The notes under the pieces were generated by a model, which did no database searches, was not told where the DNA came from, and saw only the letters and a list, made by a program, of their open reading frames with translations. Shown here one piece after another: positions 51,028 to 58,443 of a stretch of 64,000 nt of DNA. The translations under genes and the position numbers were made by a program. This DNA comes from Flavobacterium piscisymbiosum (GTDB lineage: Bacteria; Bacteroidota; Bacteroidia; Flavobacteriales; Flavobacteriaceae): assembly GCF_020905295.1 (NCBI RefSeq), contig NZ_JAJJMM010000001.1:3720001-3784000 (forward strand), read 5' to 3'. How positions within the stretch are numbered: position 1 is the first letter of the stretch; each line of letters starts with the position of its first letter.

Positions 51028-53949
51028 TTACTGTTTACTAATCGAAATAGCCTTAGTAGCAGCGTTTATTTTTACAAAATAAATTCCTGTTGGATGTTCA
51101 GAAATAGAGATTGTATTTCCTGAACCTTGTTTTATTTTGATGCCTAAAGGCGAATAAACACTCCACTCCAGTTCTTTCGATAAATGAAATAAACCAGTTG
51201 AAGGATTTGGATAAACAGTGATTTTATTCCATTCTTCATTTGGGTTTTCGACACCCAGATTACAGTTATGTACCGTAAAAGGCGAGTTGTTTTTTGTATT
51301 ACTTCCAATGGTATTGCTAACGGTTAATGAAACAGCTTTTATCCCTTCAGTACCATAAATTACGGTATGAGGACCAACTCCTGTTGCGGTTGCCGGTTGT
51401 GCACCTTCGCCAAAACTCCAAAGATAATTATCGATCGTACCTATAGAAACAGAGGTAAAAAGAACGGGCGCATTAAGACATCCCATTTGTGGACTTACCT
51501 CATAATCAGCAATTGGAGCCGTTGTACTTCCGGTGAGTACAAATTCCATTTTATTAACGTTGATGTCGCCTTCTTCAAAAAATAAAGTAATAACTCTTGT
51601 GCCCTGTGTTAAAGGAATATTGGGGATTGTAACGGTTTGCCAATTTTGGAAACCTGTTGTATTAGGTCTATTTACTGTTCCTGTGACATTAACGCCGTCG
51701 ACTTCAAGACGTACTTTTCGGTTAGCATAAGGAGATGCAATTCTTAAATTGATATTATAATTTCCGGTCGTGTTTACTCTTGCAGTGTATTTCAGCCACT
51801 CATTTTTGGCTACGTAAGAAAGATTAAAACCACCTTCATTACAAACTTCAGTTCCCACGCCATCGCCAGGCCTGTAAGCCGTATCTCCGCCGCCATTAAT
51901 GTCAAAATAAGCGCCAGGGCCAATATCGTAATTTTCGGCTTCAATAACTCCCGGAATCTGTGCAATAACTCCTAAATATGGAGCATTAGGCAGTGTTGTC
52001 GCAGTGTAAACGGCTGTATAAGTTATCGTTCCGGTTGCAGGAGCTTTAAAAGTCTGGTTGGCAGCTCCGCCATGATTCCAATGGTCAAAATCATATCTGA
52101 TGTTTCCAACATATTGTGGAGTAGGGGCATTTAAGGTTTGTACGGCAGCATTTGCCACAACTTGTTTTGTTGCAGGCGCTGTAACTGGTTTTTGATTGAA
52201 TTCTAAAGCCAGTAAAGCGGGTGAACTCGTTACGGTTACATCGACTAAATTAGGTTTAATATCTACAAAAGCAGTTCCTGTCAAGCCGTTGCTATCGGTT
52301 ACTTTTACAGTAAATCGATACCAAACGTTTGGCGTTTTTTCACCTTGATTTGAGGCTGTAAAATCGCCTGATTTTACGCCTTGCGGACTTCCCCCAGGAT
52401 GTGAATGTCCGGCTCCGGGAACATCTTCGTGAAAAAGATCAATATTCCAGGAATAAGCGCTTGCTGGTAATACTCCGTCTTCGATATCTGTTGCTGTTGC
52501 TTCAAAATGAACGATATCCTCAGCATTCCATTTTAAGGTTGGTAACGGAGAAACAATTGTAACAGTTGGTGTATTGTTAAAAGGTGTTACCGTTAATATC
52601 GCCGGATTACTCGTTGCGCTTCCGGCAGTATTGGTAACGATAACTCTGTAAGCGCCTGCATTTGCCGGTACAACAGCAGGAATCGTGTAAGTTGCGGCAG
52701 TTGCTCCGGGAATATCTACATTATTAAATTGCCATTGATAACCAAGTCCCACGCCACTTGCCGAAACCGTAAAAGTAACAGGCGTAGTTTGCATGATCGT
52801 TTGAGATAACGGATGATTTACGATAGTAGGAGCTGCCGTGGCGATATAATCAAGTTTGATTAAGGCTCCGTTATTTTCGTAAGCACAATAGTAAATATAG
52901 CCATCATTCCCTAACATCATTCCAAGGGCTTGTTTTTGTGGTGCGAAATAAAATTCGGTCGAAACCGGATCAGCAATATTGGGATCGAAAGAACGAATTT
53001 CATTTCGAACATAATCCTTAATAATAAATTTGCCTTCAAGATTAGGATAACGTGGTGTAGTAGGGTTGTAGAGAAGACCATTGGTCAAAGCGTTCCCGAT
53101 ACTTCCGGTGGCATATGTAAATATGGGGTTGGTAAATAAATTAATCTCAGTTTGTTTTCCGTCACCACCCTGCGGATGTCCCCAGGCGTAGTTACGAATA
53201 GTGGGATTACTGATTTCATTGATTTCTTCCCATGAAGTTCCAACATCCAAAACAAATAATTTATTGGCTGTTTTATTGGCAACCAGCCTCCACGGATTTC
53301 TAAAACCGTAAACCCAGATGCTTTGTTTTTGGATAGAACCGCTTCCGTAGAAAGGATTTCCGGGCGCTGGCAGTCCATCTTCGGTAAGGCGCAGGATTTT
53401 TCCTTTGTAGGTATCAAGATTTTGAGCATTGGTGTTTAACTGACTGTCTCCAACAGTTACGTACAAATATCCGTTAAAAAATTTTAAGTCGCCACCATTA
53501 TGAAATCCGTCGCCAACGGGTTCTAACAGCAATATTTCCTGTCTGCTCACCACCTGATTTGCATTATTAATTTGAACTCTTTCTATTCGGTGTCGGATTA
53601 TTGCGCCATCAACAATGGCATAAAATACATACATATAACCATTTGTCGCAAAATCAGGATGTAGCGTTAAACCAAGTAATCCTTGTTCTTTATCTGTAAT
53701 AGTGGTTACTGTAAATACAGTTGAAACAGCATTGTTTTGAAACACTTTTACAATACCGGCTCTTTCTGCAATAAATATTCGTCCGTCTGGAGCTTGTTCT
53801 ATTGCTAAGCCTTCTTTAATTACGGCTGTAGGAGCAACGTTTTGCGTGATGTACTGGCAGTGTCCCTGCCACGAAAGCAAGAGAAAAAAAGTATAAAATA
53901 GATGCGAAAATTGCCTCTCTTTAAATTTTTTAAGTAGATTTTTTTTCAT
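51028..53949 (-). CDS. Secreted multidomain sugar-dehydrogenase-like protein with Ig, CBM6, PKD and T9SS sorting domains
   Basis: This 973-residue protein has a signal peptide (about 1-32). Residues about 35-375 form a GSDH-type beta-propeller of soluble PQQ-dependent sugar/sorbosone dehydrogenases (PDGRIFIAERAG, GLTLHPDFATNGYMYVFY, DGFHNGGDLKFFNGYLYVT, YGFRNPWRL). Then come an Ig-like domain (about 378-460), a further beta domain (about 462-570), a linker domain, a CBM6-like domain (about 665-800; IEAENYDIGPGAYFD, NINLRIASPYANRKVRLEVD), a PKD domain (about 808-895) and a C-terminal type A T9SS sorting domain (ITVYPNPSTGLFHLS... GIYFVKIN). It is thus exported by the type IX system to the surface or medium. 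The propeller probably oxidises a sugar, with CBM6 tethering to glycan. Activity is not proven. Confidence 0.87.
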   Translation of the reverse strand: MKKNLLKKFKERQFSHLFYTFFLLLSWQGHCQYITQNVAPTAVIKEGLAIEQAPDGRIFIAERAGIVKVFQNNAVSTVFTVTTITDKEQGLLGLTLHPDFATNGYMYVFYAIVDGAIIRHRIERVQINNANQVVSRQEILLLEPVGDGFHNGGDLKFFNGYLYVTVGDSQLNTNAQNLDTYKGKILRLTEDGLPAPGNPFYGSGSIQKQSIWVYGFRNPWRLVANKTANKLFVLDVGTSWEEINEISNPTIRNYAWGHPQGGDGKQTEINLFTNPIFTYATGSIGNALTNGLLYNPTTPRYPNLEGKFIIKDYVRNEIRSFDPNIADPVSTEFYFAPQKQALGMMLGNDGYIYYCAYENNGALIKLDYIATAAPTIVNHPLSQTIMQTTPVTFTVSASGVGLGYQWQFNNVDIPGATAATYTIPAVVPANAGAYRVIVTNTAGSATSNPAILTVTPFNNTPTVTIVSPLPTLKWNAEDIVHFEATATDIEDGVLPASAYSWNIDLFHEDVPGAGHSHPGGSPQGVKSGDFTASNQGEKTPNVWYRFTVKVTDSNGLTGTAFVDIKPNLVDVTVTSSPALLALEFNQKPVTAPATKQVVANAAVQTLNAPTPQYVGNIRYDFDHWNHGGAANQTFKAPATGTITYTAVYTATTLPNAPYLGVIAQIPGVIEAENYDIGPGAYFDINGGGDTAYRPGDGVGTEVCNEGGFNLSYVAKNEWLKYTARVNTTGNYNINLRIASPYANRKVRLEVDGVNVTGTVNRPNTTGFQNWQTVTIPNIPLTQGTRVITLFFEEGDINVNKMEFVLTGSTTAPIADYEVSPQMGCLNAPVLFTSVSIGTIDNYLWSFGEGAQPATATGVGPHTVIYGTEGIKAVSLTVSNTIGSNTKNNSPFTVHNCNLGVENPNEEWNKITVYPNPSTGLFHLSKELEWSVYSPLGIKIKQGSGNTISISEHPTGIYFVKINAATKAISISKQ

Positions 53950-54103
53950 AATTATTCAGAATGAATTTATAATTTGGGTAACCAAATTTAATCTTTTTCT
54001 TTATAATTATTTTAGATTCTAATATTAATTACTTGTGTAATTTATTGATTATTAGTTGTTTTGTCGCTTTTGTGTAAGGATTTGATGTATTCTTTAGCTG
54101 AAA

Positions 54104-55213
54104 TTATTGTTTGATAAATTTTTCTACATTCGGAATTTTCTGTAATGATTTTGTGTTTTCTGACAGAATTTTAGTCGCAGCTTCATTTATTTTTTTAGAT
54201 GGAATTGTTTTCCATTTATCGATATCTTTTTCGTAATCATTATCAAATAGTAGTCGGGATAAATCTCTTATCACGCAAAAAGCAGCAATCGAATGACCGT
54301 TTTCGCTGTCGTAATTGCCATTATTAATAAAAAACTGCAATCTTTTGTAAAGTCCGTCTTGAGAGTAAAGAGATAACTCAGTCAATTTTCCTCTGTATTC
54401 TAAATCGGCAGAACCAACTCCTTTTAAATTCGGGAATAATTTATAATCAGCAAAATGCCTGCCTTCGTGCCCAATATAACTCACTCTAAAATTTTCTGAT
54501 TTTAAATCATAAGCTTTTTTTACACAAAATAAAGCTTCTTTCGTGGCCCATCCAGCAGGATAATAACGTCCTAAAGTCGCATATTCGCTCCAGCCTAAAG
54601 TGACAAAATCATCCATAAAATAAACTTTTACTGGCGTTTTCTTTCCGTCATAGTTAAGGTTATAGATGGTGTCTTTTTCTGTTTTCCAAACCAATAAATC
54701 ATAGAGACCTCCGGTTTTTCCAAATCCTGTGGTGTGATAGCCTAAACTGGAAATGTATTTTTTTTGATAAACATCAATGCTATCCTTATTAACGGTTAAG
54801 TTTTCTGCGGAAGGAAAGTTTGCTTTGAGAAAATTAGAAACATTTCTCATGATCAGGCTGTCATTTTTCTTTTCTTTATTCAGGAAAGAGAATCGCCAGT
54901 AATCCCTGTAAATTTTTAATAGCTGATCAATTTTAGATTTTCGGGTTGCTAAAAAATCACTTTTATCTTCTTCAAATTTAAATCGGTTTTCAAAATCGGT
55001 TTTGAATTTTAAATCCTTTTCAGATATTTTTTTTGAAGGATCAACTTCTAATAAAGGCAAAGCTTGTTTAGGATTTCCGTCTAATGCAAAAGAATAAATC
55101 CGAGTATAATCAAACTTGATACTATCATTTTGATTGGTTTGAGCATTTATTTTCGAAAGTGAAACTAAATTAAGAATAAGTAAAGCTGCTAGTTTTAGAG
55201 TTCTCATAAACAA
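54104..55213 (-). CDS. Secreted protein of unknown function with HExxH motif
   Basis: I do not recognise the family of this 369-residue protein. It has a signal peptide (MRTLKLAALLILNLVSLSKI, cleavage near NAQTN; the ATG at 55207 is a likely alternative start). A charged helical region covers about 45-135. The core motif is YIGHEGRHFADYKLFP with H249, E250 and H253 in HExxH spacing, and acidic E272/E279 further down (DLEYRGKLTEL), the arrangement of zinc-dependent gluzincin peptidases. The remainder is helical. A zinc metallopeptidase at the envelope is a reasonable hypothesis, unproven. It stands alone, about 150 bp from the sugar-dehydrogenase-like gene on the same strand. Confidence 0.65.
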   Translation of the reverse strand: MFMRTLKLAALLILNLVSLSKINAQTNQNDSIKFDYTRIYSFALDGNPKQALPLLEVDPSKKISEKDLKFKTDFENRFKFEEDKSDFLATRKSKIDQLLKIYRDYWRFSFLNKEKKNDSLIMRNVSNFLKANFPSAENLTVNKDSIDVYQKKYISSLGYHTTGFGKTGGLYDLLVWKTEKDTIYNLNYDGKKTPVKVYFMDDFVTLGWSEYATLGRYYPAGWATKEALFCVKKAYDLKSENFRVSYIGHEGRHFADYKLFPNLKGVGSADLEYRGKLTELSLYSQDGLYKRLQFFINNGNYDSENGHSIAAFCVIRDLSRLLFDNDYEKDIDKWKTIPSKKINEAATKILSENTKSLQKIPNVEKFIKQ

Positions 55214-55546
55214 AAGATATAAAGTGATTACAGCGTTTTTTATTTATAAAGACATTTATTTTTAGCCGTTGTTACAGTTTTTATTAATTCGTTTAGTTAA
55301 TGGCTTCAATGTATAGAAGCATAGATATAGAAATTTAGAAAAGATTTTGCACACGGATCTTGCAGATTATAGCAGATTTAATTTTAGATAAATATCTGTT
55401 CAGATCTGCCTGGATCTTTTTAAAATTTGCGTGAAAAAATATTTAAACGCTTAGAAACATAGCTTTTGTATTCTTTTTTAATCTAAAATCTCTCCTTTTA
55501 AGTGTTTAATAAAAATTGGATTGATATCAACCGAATATTCTATTTT
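55214..55546. other. Intergenic region
   Basis: No gene is seen. Near 55350-55470 are GCAGATTATAGCAGATTTAA, GATCTGCCTGGATC and AAACATAGCTTTT words that recur in other spacers of the window. The promoter of the upstream minus-strand gene is presumably at 55220-55300. Confidence 0.55.
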
Positions 55547-55933
55547 TTAATGCCCGATAATTTCTTTTCGATGCAAAGTTCCCCATTCATTCAATGCTCC
55601 AATCACATTGTACAAAGTGTGACTGTGTTCTGTTCTTGCATATTCAACAGTTGGCGGAAAAGTATCATAAACAGTTCTGGTTACGAGTTTGTTTATTTCC
55701 AAATCTTTAAGTTCTTTCGAAAGCATTTTATCTGTAATTCCATTTATATCTTTAGAAATCTCCTTAAATCGTTTGGGTCTGTTTGATAGTGCTATTAAAA
55801 TTGGTAACTTCCATCTTCCGCTTAAAACTTCCAAAGCATCTCTTACCGGCAATAATGCAGCAAGACATTCTTCCGGTTGGCCACCACAGCCCATTTCTTT
55901 TGTTATTTCGCTCTTTGTTTTCATATTTCTCAT
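55547..55933 (-). CDS. HxlR-family transcriptional regulator
   Basis: This 128-residue winged-helix protein has the HxlR pattern: CPEEC-like ECLAALLPVRDALEVLSGRW, KLPILIALSNRPKRFKEISK, GITDKMLSKELKDLEINKLV, then YARTEHSHTLYNVIGALNEW. The single cysteine near the N-terminus (CGGQPEEC contains two) could be a redox sensor, as in HxlR members that respond to electrophiles. It is divergent from an azoreductase with a 38-bp palindrome in between. The ATG at 55924 is an alternative start. It probably represses both itself and the azoreductase until aldehydes, quinones or similar stress appear. Confidence 0.9.
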   Translation of the reverse strand: MRNMKTKSEITKEMGCGGQPEECLAALLPVRDALEVLSGRWKLPILIALSNRPKRFKEISKDINGITDKMLSKELKDLEINKLVTRTVYDTFPPTVEYARTEHSHTLYNVIGALNEWGTLHRKEIIGH

Positions 55934-55935
55934 GT

Positions 55936-55973
55936 TACTATCCTCAAGGATAGCGCTATCCTTGAGGATAGTA
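55936..55973. promoter_or_regulatory. 38-bp perfect palindrome, probable HxlR operator
   Basis: TACTATCCTCAAGGATAGCG is the first half-plus; the whole 38 bp reads identically on both strands. Each half is itself nearly palindromic (CTATCCT-CA-AGGATAG), giving four half-sites for two dimers. It lies 2 bp from the HxlR ATG and about 60 bp before the azoreductase ATG (56031). A TAagTTTG element at 55999-56006 may be the azoreductase -7 box. Confidence 0.8.
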
Positions 55974-56030
55974 CTATAAAAGAGATAGCAAATGTATATA
56001 AGTTTGTATCATAAAACAAATAGTAAAAAA

Positions 56031-56642
56031 ATGAGCAAAAAGATTCTGAATATAATAACAAGCATCAAAGGTGATGCTTCATTTAGTAATAAATTATCCA
56101 ACGCAGTTCTGGAAAAACTGACAAAAGAATATCCTGCAAGCGAGGTAAAAACTTTTGACCTTTCTAAAACACCTTTACCTTATTTGAATGAAGTACAGCT
56201 TAGTGCATTTTATACTCCCGAAGAAGCACACACAACGGCTCAGGTAGAGTCTATTAAGCTTTCTGATGATGCAATAACAGATTTATTGGAAGCTGATATT
56301 ATCGTAATTGGTGTTCCCATGTATAATTTTGGAATTCCGGCATTATTAAAAGGATGGATCGATCAGGTAGCGCGAGCAGGAAAGACTTTTAGTTATGATG
56401 AGAATGGACCAAAAGGTTTAATAAGCGGTAAAAAAGTATTCTTATCTGTTGCTTCAGGAGCTGTTTTTTCTGATGGGCCTTATAAAAATTATGATTTTGC
56501 AGAACCGTATTTGCGTGTAGTTTTGGGTTTTTTAGGTATAACCGATGTCACTACTTTTCGAGTAGAAGGAACTTCAATTCCTGATTTTGCCGATAGTGCT
56601 TTGCCAAATGCTTTAGCAGCTGTCGAAGAGTTTGCTTTTTAA
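56031..56642 (+). CDS. azoR: FMN-dependent NADH:quinone/azo reductase (AzoR)
   Basis: From the ATG at 56031 the protein has 203 residues and starts MSKKILNIITSIKG, where the flavodoxin fold begins. An ATG at 55992 adds 13 residues of no use and overlaps the probable -7 promoter element (55999-56006), so the later start is chosen. AzoR features are ADIIVIGVPMYNFGIPALLK (FMN loop), GWIDQVARAGKTFSYDENGP, ASGAVFSDGP and the C-terminal GFLGITDVTTFRVEG. These enzymes reduce quinones and azo dyes with NADH. Divergent pairing with HxlR suggests induction by quinone or aldehyde stress. Confidence 0.92.
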   Translation: MSKKILNIITSIKGDASFSNKLSNAVLEKLTKEYPASEVKTFDLSKTPLPYLNEVQLSAFYTPEEAHTTAQVESIKLSDDAITDLLEADIIVIGVPMYNFGIPALLKGWIDQVARAGKTFSYDENGPKGLISGKKVFLSVASGAVFSDGPYKNYDFAEPYLRVVLGFLGITDVTTFRVEGTSIPDFADSALPNALAAVEEFAF

Positions 56643-56683
56643 ATGAAAATAAAAGTACGGGAGTTGGACATTTTCGTATGCAT

Positions 56684-56727
56684 AAACCCGACATTTTCGA
56701 TCCTTAGGATCTAGGAATGTTGGGTTT
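56684..56727 (+). terminator. Hairpin after azoR
   Basis: AAACCCGACATT (56684-56695) and AATGTTGGGTTT (56716-56727) form a stem with one G-U pair about 40 bp past the azoR stop. The loop contains a smaller GATCCTTAGGATC palindrome. Confidence 0.6.
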
Positions 56728-56754
56728 AAACTGTTTTGTAATAGATTTTTTTAG

Positions 56755-56833
56755 CCACGAATTTCACAAATTTTCACAAATTATTTTTAAACCAATGCGA
56801 TTAAAAATTAGTGCGAATTTGTGAAATTCGTGG
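56755..56833. repeat. Dispersed inverted repeat (CCACGAATTTCACAAATTT family)
   Basis: The arms CCACGAATTTCACAAATT and AATTTGTGAAATTCGTGG form a nearly perfect long hairpin with a 43-nt loop. The same family appears at 33001-33055 and 62181-62276. No gene lies here. Confidence 0.75.
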
Positions 56834-56859
56834 CAAAAAAATATAGAAATCTACATTTA

Positions 56860-58140
56860 CTATTTCTCAATTATCATAGTAACACCTTGTCCTCCGGCTG
56901 CACAAATGGAGATAAATCCTCTTCCGGAACCTTTTTCGTTTAGTAATTTCGCCATCACACCAATGATTCTTCCTCCGGTTGCGGCGAAAGGATGGGCGGC
57001 AGCAAGACTGCTTCCTTTTACATTGAGTTTATTTCTGTCAATCGCGCCAAGCGCTTTCTTTAAACCTAATTGTGCACTTAGCTCAGGACTTTCCCAAATT
57101 TTTAGAGTGGCTAAAACCTGTGCGGCAAAAGCTTCGTGAATTTCATAATAATCAAAATCCTGCAAAGTCAATCCGGCTTTTTCGAGCATTCTGCTGGCTG
57201 CAAATAAGGGCGCTAACAAAAGGTTTTGTTGGTTTTTGACATATTCGATCGCAGCAATTTCGGCAAAAGTAATGTAGGCTAAAATAGGAAGTCCCTGTTC
57301 CTTTGCCCATTCTTCGCTGGCCAAAAGTATGCAGGAAGCACCATCTGTAAGCGGAGTCGAATTTCCTGCCGTCAAGGTTCCGGTTACTTTATCAAAAGCG
57401 GGGTTTAGTTTGGCCAATTTTTCGATTGTGCTGTCTTTTCTAAGATTGTTGTCTTTATCCAATCCGTTAAATGGAGTAATCATATCATTAAAAAAACCTT
57501 CGTCGTAGGCTTTAGCCATATTCAAATGACTTTTAAGCGCCAGATTATCCTGGTCTTCACGTGAAATCTGATAATGTTTGGCAGTAATTTCAGTATGTCC
57601 GCCCATAGAAAGTCCTGTTTGAGACTCTTCGTTTTTAGGTACCAAAGGCGATAAATCTTTGGGGCGAAGTTTTAGAAACCATTTTATTTTTTCGCCTAAT
57701 GATTTCGCTTTTCTGGCGTTCAGTAAAATTTTTCTCAGTTTTTCGCTCACCGCAATTGGCATATCGCTAATAGAATCTACACCGCCGGCAATTCCGGATT
57801 CTATTTGTCCCAAAGCAATTTTGTTGGCAATATAAATAGCACTTTCTATTCCGGTATCGCAGGCTTGTTGTAAATCGCATGCAGGAGTTGCAGGATCGAG
57901 AGATGTTTTCATGACGCATTCCCGGATCAAATTATTGTCGTAAGTATGTTTGATAACAGCACCTCCGGCAACTTCTCCCAATAGTTTTCCTTTTAGATTG
58001 TATTTATCGATGAGTCCGTCAAGTGCAGCCGTCATCATTTGCTGATTTCCAACTTCGGCGTAGGCCGTATTCGCTCTCGCAAACGGAATTCTATTGTATC
58101 CAACAATGGCAACTTTTCTAATGGTTTGCGTGGTATTCAT
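56860..58140 (-). CDS. Acetyl-CoA acetyltransferase/3-ketoacyl-CoA thiolase (FadI-like)
   Basis: This 426-residue thiolase has the nucleophilic C94 in DLQQACDTGIES, SMGGHTEIT, the YEIHEAFAAQVL His and the C-terminal CAAGGQG cysteine. N- and C-terminal thiolase halves are complete. The NTTQTIRKVAIVGYNRIPFA start and length match the FadI group that works with FadJ in fatty-acid beta-oxidation. No partner hydratase/dehydrogenase lies next to it. It would cleave 3-ketoacyl-CoA to acetyl-CoA. A 246-bp spacer separates it from the divergent TonB receptor. Confidence 0.92.
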   Translation of the reverse strand: MNTTQTIRKVAIVGYNRIPFARANTAYAEVGNQQMMTAALDGLIDKYNLKGKLLGEVAGGAVIKHTYDNNLIRECVMKTSLDPATPACDLQQACDTGIESAIYIANKIALGQIESGIAGGVDSISDMPIAVSEKLRKILLNARKAKSLGEKIKWFLKLRPKDLSPLVPKNEESQTGLSMGGHTEITAKHYQISREDQDNLALKSHLNMAKAYDEGFFNDMITPFNGLDKDNNLRKDSTIEKLAKLNPAFDKVTGTLTAGNSTPLTDGASCILLASEEWAKEQGLPILAYITFAEIAAIEYVKNQQNLLLAPLFAASRMLEKAGLTLQDFDYYEIHEAFAAQVLATLKIWESPELSAQLGLKKALGAIDRNKLNVKGSSLAAAHPFAATGGRIIGVMAKLLNEKGSGRGFISICAAGGQGVTMIIEK

Positions 58141-58443
58141 AGCTAATATTTTTGTTTTCGGACGATTTTTTCCAGATTAAAGATAAGCGGAGTTGGTTAT
58201 AATTTAGATATTTTAAATAAAAAATGCATAGTTGTTAGGAGGAAATCGATTTTTATATCAATAATTTTAAAATAATTATATAAAGTTAAGGTGTTTGAAA
58301 ATTAGATGTTTATGATGATTGAAAAATCTTATTTAGAAAACCTTAGGGTTAATTTAGGTCCTTATTTAGAATAATTAAAAATAATTTTGGTTAAGAAGGA
58401 TTTAGCTATTACTTTTGCCATCGAAATCAAAACGAGATACAAA

